Shown: one piece after another, positions 26,664-36,710 of the stretch
How the letters are laid out: each line of letters begins with the position of its first letter
How positions within the stretch are numbered: position 1 is the first letter of the stretch
From: Methanospirillum lacunae
GTDB taxonomy: Archaea; Halobacteriota; Methanomicrobia; Methanomicrobiales; Methanospirillaceae
Length of the DNA: 64,000 nucleotides
Assembly: GCF_003173355.1 (NCBI RefSeq)
Contig: NZ_QGMY01000008.1
Location: 186,001 to 250,000 of the forward strand
Direction: 5' to 3'
The notes under the pieces: generated by a model
What the model was told of the DNA's origin: nothing
Database searches by the model: none
What the model saw: only the letters and a program-made list of their open reading frames with translations
Position numbers and translations under genes: made by a program

Positions 26664-29318
26664 ATGAACGCACGAATAGTAGTGGCTTTGATGGTATTTG
26701 TCGCATGTGCATGTGTTGTACTTCCGGCATCTGCATCAATCAACAAGGTTAGCCAAGGAGGAGATGTCTTCATTGGTGAAAAAAACCTTGATGTATCTGC
26801 AGGGATGGGAGGAGCCAAGCAAATTGCATGGTGGCAGCCAGGAAGCAACTCAGATACAGAACAGCCAGCTGACATTCAGTCAGTCGCAAATTCTAATGCA
26901 TTTTATGTATCCCCTGATATCTATGTCGGTAAAACGGGAATATGGTATCAGTGGAATGGAACTGTAAAGGGATCTCCGGCAATTAATGTCAAAGAACCAT
27001 CAGTTTCAATTAAAATCTGGGATGTTACTGCTAATGAAGATGTAACTGGCAAGGCGGTGCCGGTTGGCAATTATGCTGACTTTGCAATAGAAACTAACAT
27101 GCAGAGTTTTTCAACCCGTCCTGGTTATCAGGCAGCTGATGGTCCATTTAAGATCAAGGTTAAGACCTCTGATGGCGGGGTTTATGAGCAACTCGTTGGA
27201 AACAACGGGAAGACGTACCCTCTGACTGGTTTAACCGTGAGCCAACAACTCTGGTACTGGGTTGGAGAAGGTAATGATCATTCCAAGTTCCCTAAAAATG
27301 ATGGTTGGAACACTGCAGCAGAAGATAAAAACAACAACCGCCTGTATAAAGCCGGTGTTTACACCTTCTGGGCAGAGTGCAATGCCAACGCTATGAAGGA
27401 CCAGTATAAAGCACCAGATGGATCAGATTACACTGGAAAGACTGTTTCCTCAGTAAAAAGTGTTCAGATAGCTACTGATCAGGTTAAGATAGAAGCTAAC
27501 AAGGATACTGTCGTGCGTGGCAATCCATTCTCTGTTACTGTTACCGGTGTACCAAATGCAGAATACTTCATTTGGGTTAAAGATACCAACTCTATGACTG
27601 GAGCATCTACCGATCAGCCACCAATGATCCTGACGACTCAGGATAACCTCAAACAGGATGATCCGGCAGGTCCGTATGAGATAGGTAAATATCAGTATGA
27701 AGGTGGTGCAGGAAAAACTATCAAACAGGATGTTCCTGATGACCCGGATTACCACGGAACCAAGTGTTATGCTCAGGTAAAACTGAATTCCAGTGGTACC
27801 CGTACTGTTGAGTTTAAAACAACCAAAGATACAAAAGACAAGAAGTACACGGTTCGTGTAGAACGCAAAGTAGGAAACCAGTTCAAGTCTGATGAAGTTG
27901 ATATCAAAGTAGAGAAAGGCGATGTAACAATTGTCGCTGCAGGTGACCAAAGTTACTACCTTGGTGAAGAAGTCAAGCTTTCTGGTACTAATTCAGAAAC
28001 TGATATGACCTATCTGTTCGTGACTGGTCCAAACCTTCCAACACTAGGGGCGAGCCTAAAGAATCCAAAACAGGAAATTAACAATAATCAGCCTCAGTCA
28101 TTCGATGAAGCGGATGTACAGGATGATGATACCTGGGAGAAGAAATGGCAGACTCAAAACCTTGAGCTTGATGCAGGGACTTACACGATCTATGCGGTAA
28201 GTGCTCCTAATGACAAGGACCACCTCAACGATGCTGAGTATGATACAGTCTCTCTTGTTATCAAGAAACCATACATCCAGGCAACTGCATCAACCAGTGT
28301 CATCGCAAAGGGTGACAAACTCTACATCAGAGGTACAGCAGAAGGCGATCCCTCAAAGGGTGTTGCACTCTGGGTTCTTGGTAAGAACAAAGTCATGTAC
28401 GATACTGAATCAGTCAATGATGACATGACATTCGAAAAGGAATACAAAGAAGGAGTCACGAAAGAGCTCTATGCTGGTCAGTACTTTGTCATTATCCAGC
28501 ACCCGATGTACAATGACGAATTTGATGTATATCCTGACAATCCATTGAACCCCCAGAATGTTCTCGGTACCTACCCGACCCGTGGTTCTCAACTCTTTAA
28601 GATCGGAGGACAGGGTGCATTACAGGGTACTGATGCTGCAGAAGCACTCGTTCAGGCAATCAACAACGCTATGGTTGATGATACCTACACAAAACTTGCA
28701 TTCCTTGTAGAGGAGCCAAAAGTTACTATTAATCCAATTGGTGAACAGAAGGTAGGAGCCAAGTTTGACGTTAGTGGTACCACCAATCTGGCATACGACG
28801 ACAATGATCTCCTTGTTGAGATTACGTCCTCATCATTCAAACCCACAGACAAGTCACAAAGTGGTGAATTCAGTGGTGCAACTGGAACTGTAAAAGTTCA
28901 GCAGGGCACGGATGGTCTGAACAAGTGGAGTTTCAATGTTGATGCATCCACATTTAAGCCAGATGAGTACATCGTTCGTGTGTCCGGTGTTACAACCGAT
29001 GTCGTTGAAACTTCATTGTTTAATGTAGTAGAAGCAGGCAGTACTCAGGTTAAAGCATCAGGATCCCCAGCAGCAAATGTTACTCCGGTTTCATCCGCTG
29101 TGAAGAATGTAACTTCGAATGCAACATCTAATGTAACTGAGAAAGCAACGGTCTTAACAGAGAAACCGACAACTGTTGTAACAACCGTTCCGCCGACTCA
29201 AAAACCAACAACCGTTCCAACAACTCCTGAACCAACCAAAAAGTCTCCAGGATTTGGTATACTTGCTACACTGGCAGGTCTTGGAGCAGTTGCATTCATT
29301 ATGTTGCGTAGAAACTAA
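26664..29318 (+). CDS. S-layer-type surface protein with DUF3821 and PGF-CTERM
   Basis: An 884-residue secreted protein. Residues 1-25 are a signal peptide (VALMVFVACACVVLPASAS). The N-terminal region has the DUF3821 features of Methanomicrobiales surface proteins: GGDVFIGEKNLDVSAGMG, the WWQPGSNS segment and FYVSPDIYVGKTGIWYQW. Several strand-rich repeats follow (VKIEANKDTVVRGNPFSVTV, VTIVAAGDQSYYLGEEVKLS, IQATASTSVIAKGDKLYIRG), probably Ig-like domains. A Thr/Pro-rich linker (about 800-860) leads to the PGF-CTERM tail: SPGFGILATLAGLGAVAFIM followed by RRN. That signal is known to be cut by archaeosortase and joined to a lipid anchor. GAGGT precedes the ATG. It is probably a main or major cell-envelope protein, though the family includes several paralogs per genome. 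Confidence 0.85.
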   Translation: MNARIVVALMVFVACACVVLPASASINKVSQGGDVFIGEKNLDVSAGMGGAKQIAWWQPGSNSDTEQPADIQSVANSNAFYVSPDIYVGKTGIWYQWNGTVKGSPAINVKEPSVSIKIWDVTANEDVTGKAVPVGNYADFAIETNMQSFSTRPGYQAADGPFKIKVKTSDGGVYEQLVGNNGKTYPLTGLTVSQQLWYWVGEGNDHSKFPKNDGWNTAAEDKNNNRLYKAGVYTFWAECNANAMKDQYKAPDGSDYTGKTVSSVKSVQIATDQVKIEANKDTVVRGNPFSVTVTGVPNAEYFIWVKDTNSMTGASTDQPPMILTTQDNLKQDDPAGPYEIGKYQYEGGAGKTIKQDVPDDPDYHGTKCYAQVKLNSSGTRTVEFKTTKDTKDKKYTVRVERKVGNQFKSDEVDIKVEKGDVTIVAAGDQSYYLGEEVKLSGTNSETDMTYLFVTGPNLPTLGASLKNPKQEINNNQPQSFDEADVQDDDTWEKKWQTQNLELDAGTYTIYAVSAPNDKDHLNDAEYDTVSLVIKKPYIQATASTSVIAKGDKLYIRGTAEGDPSKGVALWVLGKNKVMYDTESVNDDMTFEKEYKEGVTKELYAGQYFVIIQHPMYNDEFDVYPDNPLNPQNVLGTYPTRGSQLFKIGGQGALQGTDAAEALVQAINNAMVDDTYTKLAFLVEEPKVTINPIGEQKVGAKFDVSGTTNLAYDDNDLLVEITSSSFKPTDKSQSGEFSGATGTVKVQQGTDGLNKWSFNVDASTFKPDEYIVRVSGVTTDVVETSLFNVVEAGSTQVKASGSPAANVTPVSSAVKNVTSNATSNVTEKATVLTEKPTTVVTTVPPTQKPTTVPTTPEPTKKSPGFGILATLAGLGAVAFIMLRRN

Positions 29319-29342
29319 GGAATTCCTTAGTAATCTTTTTTT
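29315..29342 (+). terminator. palindrome plus T-run after the S-layer gene
   Basis: CTAAGGAATTCCTTAG (29315-29330) is perfectly self-complementary and overlaps the stop codon. A run of seven T follows at 29336-29342. Hairpin and T tract together look like a strong terminator. Confidence 0.7.
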
Positions 29343-29963
29343 AGACGACTCTGGTGACTATTATCATCTGATATCGAAAAGAGTATTGTCGTGTTTCCCC
29401 ATTATTTTAGTTAATTTTAACTAATATATTGCCCATATCTGGATGGAATAACCTGTACATGGCTCTCGCATGTATAAAAAACAATTTTAAAAGCAGTATA
29501 TACAATACTGCAAATTTTGGGCTCTATATTAATTTAGATGATTATATCATCCAATTAATTAGTGTAGAAATAGTTGAAGTAGTGGTATTAGAATTAGAAA
29601 ATTCAAAGAAACCAGATTTGGATATCTTTATTGGTTGGAGAAAGATTGAGTAGATTTTGTTGATTATCGGCAGGACAACCAGGTTGTACTCTCTCTTGGT
29701 TTCAATGAATTTGAGGTTCTGATTTTTTTAAAAATCTGTTCTCCTTTCTAATGCTAAATACTCATCTACCTATACCAATTAGTTTACTAAGGTTATAATC
29801 ATACTGGTGTAATATACTCATTCAGAAATATTTACTAATTTTATGAGATGAAATAATATTATGGATTTGTGATGGTCTCAATAAAGGAGTTCGTGAATAT
29901 TTCCAATATCTAACAAGATCCTTATAGAATGATTCTCACAGAAAGAGTGAGTTTAAAAAAATA
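29343..29963. other. AT-rich intergenic region, no gene seen
   Basis: About 620 bases between the S-layer terminator and the convergent MarR gene. The plus-strand frame 29429-29653 is low in charged and motif-like content and lacks a ribosome site. Nothing else stands out. Confidence 0.4.
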
Positions 29964-30422
29964 TTAGTGTAGTTTATCAATAAAATTAGGGTATTTCTTT
30001 CGAATATTCATGATTTTTGTTACACATTCAGCAAGAGTTTCCAGATCTTCAGGAGATATAACTTCTAACTTCCTTCTTACTTCAACACGAAGAAGTTCAC
30101 GAACATCTTTGAATTTTTTCTGCCCTTCTTTGGTCAATTGAATATTTATTATCCTTCTGTCCCCTGGATCAGGAAGACGCTCAACCAACCCTTCTGCACT
30201 GAGTGCATCTACAATTTTGGTAATATATGTCTTGGAGACTGACAAAAGATCTCCAAGTTCTTTCATTGACAGTGATTTTGACAAAAAGAGATGATATAAT
30301 AACCGGTAATGTGCATCCGGAATCCCGGTTAATGATGGGCGCATTGAAATGAGATCTTCAACTTGAAATTCGATAAAATCAGAAAATTTATCGATATCCT
30401 TTTTGTTATTTTTATTAACCAT
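29964..30422 (-). CDS. MarR-family transcription regulator
   Basis: A 152-residue MarR protein related to the one at 25351-25791. The DNA-binding part reads LSMKELGDLLSVSKTYITKI and VDALSAEGLVERLPDPGDRR, followed by INIQLTKEGQKKFKDV. No adjacent target gene lies on the same strand, so its targets are probably divergent or distant. A long AT-rich region upstream, shared with the small secreted protein at 31017, could hold operator sites. The effector cannot be told from sequence. Confidence 0.85.
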   Translation of the reverse strand: MVNKNNKKDIDKFSDFIEFQVEDLISMRPSLTGIPDAHYRLLYHLFLSKSLSMKELGDLLSVSKTYITKIVDALSAEGLVERLPDPGDRRIINIQLTKEGQKKFKDVRELLRVEVRRKLEVISPEDLETLAECVTKIMNIRKKYPNFIDKLH

Positions 30423-31016
30423 AATCCTGTTTTTTTATCTTGTTCAAATACTTTGTATAAGATTTTTATTGGAATAATCTACTTATATTAGTATCAATTT
30501 TTCGGATTTATAAAACCTCCAGGAAAACGAGGTTTCAAAGTTATTCTTGGATTTGAAAACATAAATATTAATATTCACTAAAATAGTTCCTGAATTTTCG
30601 GATTCCATTTATTTGGGATGTAATGAGGAGAGTCCGCACTTGTTTCAGGTCTTGAGAAGATCTTGGCTGACACTATCCGGTGATTTGTATTCAGAAGATT
30701 TTCGACGTTTAATCCCTTTCTTCCTGAACTATTAACCGAAAATTGTCCTCCCAGATATTAGTGGTTCTAGATGCTATATATATACCTGTATGATTATTAT
30801 CTGAATCTGGGTCTCCGGTATGGGAGAATATGATTTCTGGGCGGCAGGTTTCTACCCGGTGAATGGATTAGGGCTCTCTACCCTGCTGCCAGAGAAGAGA
30901 TACGATATCGGTGCTGATGCTTCAATTGTAAGAATTATTACAGGATATGTTCAGTTATTAGGTTTTTCTTGTAGTCGATAGAGAGATCCTTTATTGTATC
31001 TGGTTAAAAATCTCCT
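30423..31016. other. intergenic region containing the second GC-rich element
   Basis: About 590 bases between the divergent MarR gene and a small secreted protein. It holds repeat copy B (30819-30899) and TATA-like sequences (GCTATATATATACC near 30773-30786). A stretch near 30590-30738 is open without a start codon (ESPHLFQVLRRSWLTLSGDL) and could be a remnant, but is not assigned. Confidence 0.4.
30819..30899 (+). repeat. GC-rich dispersed element, copy B
   Basis: An 81-base stretch homologous to 14174-14264. GGGCGGCAGG pairs with CCCTGCTGCC across the element. Changes relative to copy A (GGGCGGCGGG with CCTGCCGCCC) keep most of the stem, which hints at selection for structure. Both copies lie in non-coding DNA on the plus strand. 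Confidence 0.6.
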
Positions 31017-31397
31017 ATGCAAAAGTTATCTCTTATCGGTGTATTACCTTTCATTATCATCATATTTATGGCAATATGTCCGGTACATGCTGCAACACTT
31101 TCGAATTCATTTGTACAAGAGACTCCTACACCGCAGCCTACACCATATCCCTATCAGACATACTCACCGTCATATTGGACTGTATTTCCTACTCCCACTG
31201 AAACGGATGTAGATACTCGGCAACGGATACTTGATAAAGCGAATTCGTGGTTTGGGATGGGATTGGAACAGTTACAGAAAAATAACTATGATGCCGCTGT
31301 AGGGGATTTTAAACTCGCCTTATTAATTGATCCGGGAAATAGTACTATTCAAAATGGGTTGACTACAGCACAGAATCATGGAAATACTACAACTTAA
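31017..31397 (+). CDS. small secreted protein with TPR-like C-terminus
   Basis: A 126-residue exported protein. The signal peptide is LIGVLPFIIIIFMAICPVHA, followed by a Pro/Thr/Tyr-rich spacer (TPTPQPTPYPYQTYSPSYWT). The C-terminus reads ANSWFGMGLEQLQKNNYDAA and VGDFKLALLIDPGN, which fits one and a half TPR helical repeats. It is probably tethered or released outside the cell. The upstream region is AT-rich and contains GC-rich repeat copy B. No operon partner. Confidence 0.7.
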   Translation: MQKLSLIGVLPFIIIIFMAICPVHAATLSNSFVQETPTPQPTPYPYQTYSPSYWTVFPTPTETDVDTRQRILDKANSWFGMGLEQLQKNNYDAAVGDFKLALLIDPGNSTIQNGLTTAQNHGNTTT

Positions 31398-31483
31398 TTT
31401 TTTAGAGATTAATTACAATGAATCAGGTTGATGAAAATTTTTGTTTCTTTGCTTACATCTTAAAACCAGATGAATCTGTAGTA

Positions 31484-31639
31484 TAGGATCGGTCGTTGGC
31501 AAACCCGGGATCTTATTCTTGAAGGCACAGAATCCGAACAATGTGTTGAATTGTTATATGACAAGATGAGTATCAGTATTCGCTTGTGATTCCTGCAGAT
31601 CAGAAATCTACTCTGCTGATAGAACTTAACTATATTTAG
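31484..31639 (+). pseudogene. short decayed coding remnant
   Basis: Two protein-like pieces in different frames follow each other: RWQTRDLILEGTESEQCVEL with LYDKM, then YQYSLVIPADQKSTLLIELN to a TAG at 31637. One frameshift would join them. The family is not recognised. The fragment overlaps the end of the convergent sensor gene by a few bases. Confidence 0.25.
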
Positions 31640-33990
31640 TAATTATGATGTTTTTGCAGATAGGTAAGGACCTTATCAGATTCCAACCACCGGGTGTCTA
31701 ATTGTTTGATTAAATCATCAATCTGGTTGATATAATAAAAAATATTATTGGATGTAACCGGATCACAGGATTCAGCTAAAATTGCGAGAATTGTTAATGG
31801 ATTTCTAATACCGTCATTTAGAATTGAAAACTCAGCAAAATTCTTTTTGAGTTGATTGAGAGAAATCTCGTTTTCTGACTCTACTTTTTTTCTTCTTGTG
31901 ATATCATCAATAGTACCTTCCAGGAAATGGATCTTTCCGTCTTCTTTTCTAATGACTTTCTCATTTATTGATATCCAGATAATTGATCCATCTTTACGAT
32001 ATTTCTCTGTTTCAAATCCTCTTACCTCTCCATTTACTTCAAGAAGGTGAAATAGTTTGTCAAAATCTTCAGGATGAACATACATCTGGTTTTTAACATC
32101 TGTTATAGTTGCTTTCAACTCTTCCGGAGTGTCAAATCCATGTATTCGTGCAAATGCAGGATTCACATCTATTATGGAGCCATCTTTTGTTTCTTTAAAT
32201 ATTCCCAGGATAGCATCCTGAAATATCGAACGGTATTTATGTTCGCTTTCCTGAAGGGCTTCTTTCGTTTTTGCAAGTTGGAAATATTGATCTTTTAAGG
32301 ATTCTTCAGATGAAAGAAGTTCTTCATAGGCAGATGCCAGTTCCTCCCTGCTTTTTAAAACCTGATTAAGGTATTTCTCTTCTTTTGTTCTATCATTGAT
32401 AATACCACAGAAAATACCTTCATCGCCAAATTGACCATAACTTATACTAATCTGGAGGTTTTTTTGATCATCCTGAGTACCATTCAGTAAAGCTATCTCA
32501 GACGTAGAACCTGTTGTCTTTGCCAGATTCATTAATTCATCCCATGTATTTGATTGGAGGATAAAGGGAAGAGTGCTCACATGAGATTGAATAACTTTTT
32601 CTTTTGATTGAAATGAAAATTCAGAGAACGTAATATTTGTGTCATAGATAATGCCCTCATTATTAAACCAGAATATTCCTTCCTTTAGATGTTCTATAGA
32701 ATGGGCTAATTTTTTTAGTGCATTTTGTGCAATAGTTTCCGGGGTAATATCTGCTATGTACCCTTCAATTGCAACCAACACGTCTTCTTGGAATACTCCC
32801 CTGCCTTGCTCCCAAACCCATTTAATAGATCCGTCTTTACAGATAATCCGATAATTTAATTGAAAAGGTCGATTTTTAATTATTCCGTCTTCCACAAAAT
32901 CCCAGACCTTTTGTTGATCTTCTGGATGAATTACCGATCCATACGAAATATCCCGGTTAAATAGCATTTCTTCCTTTTGATATCCTGTTAATGAGAAGAC
33001 CCCATCACTGATTACCATCATTGTCCAATCGGCATCGTTCTTACAGCGATATACCATTCCGGGAAGATTGTCTGTTAATGTTTGAAGAACACGGCTTTTT
33101 TCTTCCAACTTTTCTTCAATCTCTTTCCTTGCCGTAATATCTGTATGTGTACCTACGATTCGAGCAGCGATTCCATCTGGATTCCACTCTACAACCTTCC
33201 CTCTCGCTAAAATCCAAAAATAGGTATTATCACGTTGTTTTACACGGTATTCAATGGCGAAATTATCACCATGTTCAAGAGTTTTAATAAAATGTGATCG
33301 AACACGTTCTTGATCGTTTGGATGAATGAGCGAAATCCAGTGTTCGAAGTCTGGAGCAAAGGCACCTGGTTCATATCCACACATCCTGTAAAACTGAGGA
33401 GAGAGAAAGAGGACACCTGAAGAAATATTGTAATCCCACAATCCATCATTGATTGATTCTAACGTGAGAGCATATCTCTTTTCGCTAACTTCAAGAGCCT
33501 GTTTACTTAAAGTAAGTTCATTATAATTGGTGCGAAGTTCCTCTTCAACTGAAACAATTTCTTCATATGCAGCCTGAAGTTCTTCGTTTTTCCTAAATAG
33601 TTCTTCTTCTGCTTTTCTTTTTGCTACAGCCTGTTTGACCTGATGTCTGAGATCAGCAAATTGCGACCTAGGATCACCACCCTTTTGGACGTAAAAGTCA
33701 ACTCCGTTATTAATTGCAGCAATGGCCACATCTTCTCGTCCTCTGCCCGTAAACAGAATAAAAGGAATATTTCCAATTGTAGACCTGACTTTTTTTAGTA
33801 ATTCTATTCCATTCATTCCCGGCATTTCATAATCAGAAATAATAATATCATACCGGTTTGAATTGATTACATCAAGAGCACCAATTGGTGAAGAGATAGT
33901 GTCAACGGAAAAATCTCCATCTTTTTCAAGATAGATTTTCGATATCTCTAAAAAAAGTTTTTCATCATCAATATGGAGTATAGAGATCAT
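31636..33990 (-). CDS. receiver-PAS sensory protein with degenerate kinase helix
   Basis: A 784-residue cytosolic protein. The receiver at residues 1-120 has intact sites: ILHIDDEK, the phosphoacceptor in IIISDYEMPGMNGIELLKKV, and FYVQKGGDP. A coiled linker leads to four PAS/PAC units at about 170-295, 300-420, 425-540 and 590-715, with PAC endings such as HTDITARKEIEEKLEEKS and TIDDITRRKK. The last 60 residues resemble a DHp helix (FAEFSILNDGIRNPLTILAI), but the expected His is Asp, and no HATPase domain follows before the stop. It is therefore probably not a kinase. The frame also allows a GTG at 33999, three codons earlier. Confidence 0.75.
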   Translation of the reverse strand: MISILHIDDEKLFLEISKIYLEKDGDFSVDTISSPIGALDVINSNRYDIIISDYEMPGMNGIELLKKVRSTIGNIPFILFTGRGREDVAIAAINNGVDFYVQKGGDPRSQFADLRHQVKQAVAKRKAEEELFRKNEELQAAYEEIVSVEEELRTNYNELTLSKQALEVSEKRYALTLESINDGLWDYNISSGVLFLSPQFYRMCGYEPGAFAPDFEHWISLIHPNDQERVRSHFIKTLEHGDNFAIEYRVKQRDNTYFWILARGKVVEWNPDGIAARIVGTHTDITARKEIEEKLEEKSRVLQTLTDNLPGMVYRCKNDADWTMMVISDGVFSLTGYQKEEMLFNRDISYGSVIHPEDQQKVWDFVEDGIIKNRPFQLNYRIICKDGSIKWVWEQGRGVFQEDVLVAIEGYIADITPETIAQNALKKLAHSIEHLKEGIFWFNNEGIIYDTNITFSEFSFQSKEKVIQSHVSTLPFILQSNTWDELMNLAKTTGSTSEIALLNGTQDDQKNLQISISYGQFGDEGIFCGIINDRTKEEKYLNQVLKSREELASAYEELLSSEESLKDQYFQLAKTKEALQESEHKYRSIFQDAILGIFKETKDGSIIDVNPAFARIHGFDTPEELKATITDVKNQMYVHPEDFDKLFHLLEVNGEVRGFETEKYRKDGSIIWISINEKVIRKEDGKIHFLEGTIDDITRRKKVESENEISLNQLKKNFAEFSILNDGIRNPLTILAILAESCDPVTSNNIFYYINQIDDLIKQLDTRWLESDKVLTYLQKHHNY

Positions 33991-34757
33991 CGAATTCACA
34001 TTGAATAAGATGGATCTAACTTTATTTGACTCATAGTGATGTTTATATGTATCATTCTAAAAATCAGGTCCTATTGTATGGTTTAGTTCTTGTTCAATAT
34101 TGCTTAATAATGGATTATGGGATCTTATCGTATATGAGGTTAGTGATGAGTTCCTGATGATTGATCCACCCATATAATCTAAAAAACGTGAAGGAGAGAT
34201 TCTTTTCCAACCTCTAGAGCCTATTTACAAACTGGAGGGTGTTTATCTGGATAAAAATTTATTATTTTTATCCTATCGAGGTGATTCCAATATTTCAGGA
34301 TATTTTTATTGAAGTAGCAAAGAATTGGACTGGATCACTATCAATTCACTTTCCCGGTTTGATTCATTCAACAATAGCAAGAATACTGCAATATTCGTCC
34401 TTTATCATAAATGATAAACGATTAGACTCGCTATATAAGATTCAGGCAATAATTCTATCAGATCATATGTAGTGACTATCTCATATGAGTAATCGTTTTT
34501 CGACAATTATGAGAGATTACTTCTTGTATTGAATTTGATTATAACAAGAGATAACGAGAATATTGATATAGAGCACTTTCACTCGTAAACAGGATCCTGA
34601 ACAACGTGTATGATTTGTAAATGCTTGTAATCGGGCCCTAATGGGTAGCTGAGTGATCTCAACAACCGTTATCATTTTCTGATATGCGACAGGGTGTCTT
34701 TTATCATTTCCTTATACGAAAAAAGGGTTTATGCTTTTTCAAAGCACTTCATTTTAT
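33991..34757. other. AT-rich intergenic region, no gene seen
   Basis: About 765 bases between the 5' end of the sensor gene and the 3' end of the propeller protein. It contains AT-rich promoter-like tracts near 34020-34070 for the sensor gene. The plus-strand frame at 34239-34472 has no start signal. A GGGCCC segment near 34634 is reminiscent of a tRNA start but does not fold into one. Confidence 0.4.
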
Positions 34758-36710
34758 TTATACAGTACCAGGTGCCTGGTATTTTTTAGCAAAAATTCTG
34801 CCATCAGTCACGGTGATTGAGTCAGGAAGAACCCCTATTGCTCCGGAGTTTGCATTCATCGCCTTAAGGGTTACTGAATAGGTTCCAGGAACTGTATAGG
34901 TATGAGTTGGATTTATCTCCCCTGATGTTTTTCCGTCTCCAAAATTCCAGATGTACGAGGTTGGATTGCCCTGACAGGCACTGGTAAATGCAACAGTCAG
35001 AGGAGCTGGACCTGTGAGAGTATTGGCGGTAAATGAGACCTGAACCGCATCAGAAGATCCTGAAGTAGAATTTGTCTGGATTGTAGGTACTGCGTTTAAA
35101 GACCAATTATTGACCGACCCGAGCATGCTGGTTCCACCATTGGGTCCTGGCTGGGAAAGGAGGGACTCCATATCAACGGTCTGTGTTGTCGTTGCAGAAT
35201 CAGAGTTCTGGATCTCAACAATCCAGGCATCATAATCCCCATGATTGCCTGATACGTCGCCATCATCAGATGCAGTATAACCAGCTACCAGGTACCTGTC
35301 GCTGGAAACTTGAATAATCGATCTTGCATCATCTTCTCCAGTTCCTCCAAGACATTTCTGCCATAGGAGATTGCCATCAGCATCAAGTTTCACTATCCAG
35401 GCATCGTAATTACCGTGGTTACCAGACACATCACCGTCATCTGATGCGGTATACCCGGCAATCAGATACCCATTGTCAGAATCCTGTATGACAGATTCAG
35501 TACCATCATCGCCTGAACCGCCAAGACATTTCTGCCATAGGAGATTGCCATCAGCGTCAAGTTTCACTACCCAGGCATCGTAATTACCGTGGTTACCTGA
35601 AACATTCCCATCCGTGGAGTTGGTATATCCCCCAATTAGATAACCGCCATCAGTGGTTCTGATAAGTGATAATGCTTCATCATCACCGCTGCCACCGAGA
35701 CAATTCTGCCAGGCAATCCCCCCGGTGGTATTGAGACTGACTACCCATGCATCATAATCGCCATGATTACCCTTAACATCTCCATTCGTGGATTTAGTTA
35801 TTCCTGCTACCAGGTATCCTCCTTCAGAAGACTCTAATGCCGAATTGATCTGGTCAAAACTACTTCCCCCAAGACAGTTTTGCCACTGGAGTGTCCCGTT
35901 TGCATTGAGTTTCTGAATCCAGCCGTCGTATCCTCCATGGTTTCCTGACACATTTCCATCCTCAGAGCCTGCACCTCCAGCAATGAGATACCCTGCATCA
36001 GCAGTCTGGATTCCTGACCATCCCCAGTCATATTTACTTCCTCCAAGACTGTTTGCCCATTCAGTTGTACCGTTAGAAGAGAGTTTCAGTACCCATGAGT
36101 CATCAGCACCATGGTTGCCGGTTACATTCCCGTCTGTAGAGTATGAATACCCGGTAATCAGGTACCCCTTATCAGCAGTCTGGTTTACAGACATACCGAT
36201 ATCAATATCTGATCCTCCAAGACTCTTTTGCCATTCAATGGATCTATTAGCAGCGAATTTCACAACCCAGTAGTCATAGTAACCGTGAAATCCAGACACA
36301 TTTCCATCGGTAGAATTGGTGTAACCGCAAAAGATGTACCCTCCGTCAGTAGTATTAGCCATTGAGAAGGCACCATCATCACTGCTTCCACCATAGCACT
36401 TCTGCCAGGTTACATTACTGCCAGTGGTGTCTTTCGCTGCAGATAATGCTGATGTTATTGAAGTACTACCCGCCTTCACTTCCTGAGCCGAAAGGGTCAT
36501 GAGTTGAGGTTTTTCTGCTGGCTGAAGCAGTGGTGTTGTATTGTTTCCAGAAGTGATATTAGATCCATGAAGTATTCCCGGGCCTGAAAACTCTGGTGCC
36601 GGCCCTGGGATAGCAGATACATTCAATGTCAGAAGACTGATACAAACCAGCCCGGTGAGAAGTATAAAAAAGCATCTCGCCGGATATTTAAAATAAGAAT
36701 CAATTCTCAT
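34758..36710 (-). CDS. secreted seven-repeat beta-propeller with PKD domain
   Basis: A 650-residue exported protein from the ATG at 36710 (the frame is open to 36746). The signal peptide is FILLTGLVCISLLTLNVSA. Residues 102-507 are seven tandem repeats of 58 residues, each opening W-Q-x-C/S-L-G-G-S and containing a GGYLIAGYT-like strand, D-G-x-V-S-G-N-H-G-x-Y-D and W-V-V-K-L. Seven copies fit a closed seven-bladed beta-propeller. A PKD domain follows (APLTVAFTSACQGNPTSYIW, NFGDGKTSGEINPTHTYTVP) and the protein ends soon after without a clear anchor. Such proteins are usually surface adhesins or matrix parts in archaea. The function is not known. Confidence 0.8.
   Translation of the reverse strand: MRIDSYFKYPARCFFILLTGLVCISLLTLNVSAIPGPAPEFSGPGILHGSNITSGNNTTPLLQPAEKPQLMTLSAQEVKAGSTSITSALSAAKDTTGSNVTWQKCYGGSSDDGAFSMANTTDGGYIFCGYTNSTDGNVSGFHGYYDYWVVKFAANRSIEWQKSLGGSDIDIGMSVNQTADKGYLITGYSYSTDGNVTGNHGADDSWVLKLSSNGTTEWANSLGGSKYDWGWSGIQTADAGYLIAGGAGSEDGNVSGNHGGYDGWIQKLNANGTLQWQNCLGGSSFDQINSALESSEGGYLVAGITKSTNGDVKGNHGDYDAWVVSLNTTGGIAWQNCLGGSGDDEALSLIRTTDGGYLIGGYTNSTDGNVSGNHGNYDAWVVKLDADGNLLWQKCLGGSGDDGTESVIQDSDNGYLIAGYTASDDGDVSGNHGNYDAWIVKLDADGNLLWQKCLGGTGEDDARSIIQVSSDRYLVAGYTASDDGDVSGNHGDYDAWIVEIQNSDSATTTQTVDMESLLSQPGPNGGTSMLGSVNNWSLNAVPTIQTNSTSGSSDAVQVSFTANTLTGPAPLTVAFTSACQGNPTSYIWNFGDGKTSGEINPTHTYTVPGTYSVTLKAMNANSGAIGVLPDSITVTDGRIFAKKYQAPGTV
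35190..36407 (-). repeat. seven tandem 174-base coding repeats
   Basis: Seven repeats of 58 codons encode the propeller blades. Repeats 5, 6 and 7 (the ones nearest 35190) share long near-identical DNA, for example around TTTCTGCCATAGGAGATTGC at 35353 and 35528, so they arose by recent duplication. Repeats 1-4 are more diverged. Confidence 0.85.

Noticed and set aside
29429-29653. 74-codon plus-strand frame after the S-layer gene
   Set aside because: AT-rich chance frame without a start signal.
34239-34472. 77-codon plus-strand frame between the sensor and propeller genes
   Set aside because: No ribosome site and no protein-like pattern.
34632-34675. Possible tRNA start (GGGCCC followed by GTAGCTGAGTG)
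   Set aside because: The D-stem-like text is not followed by an anticodon stem, a GGTTCGA-type T loop or a matching acceptor end.
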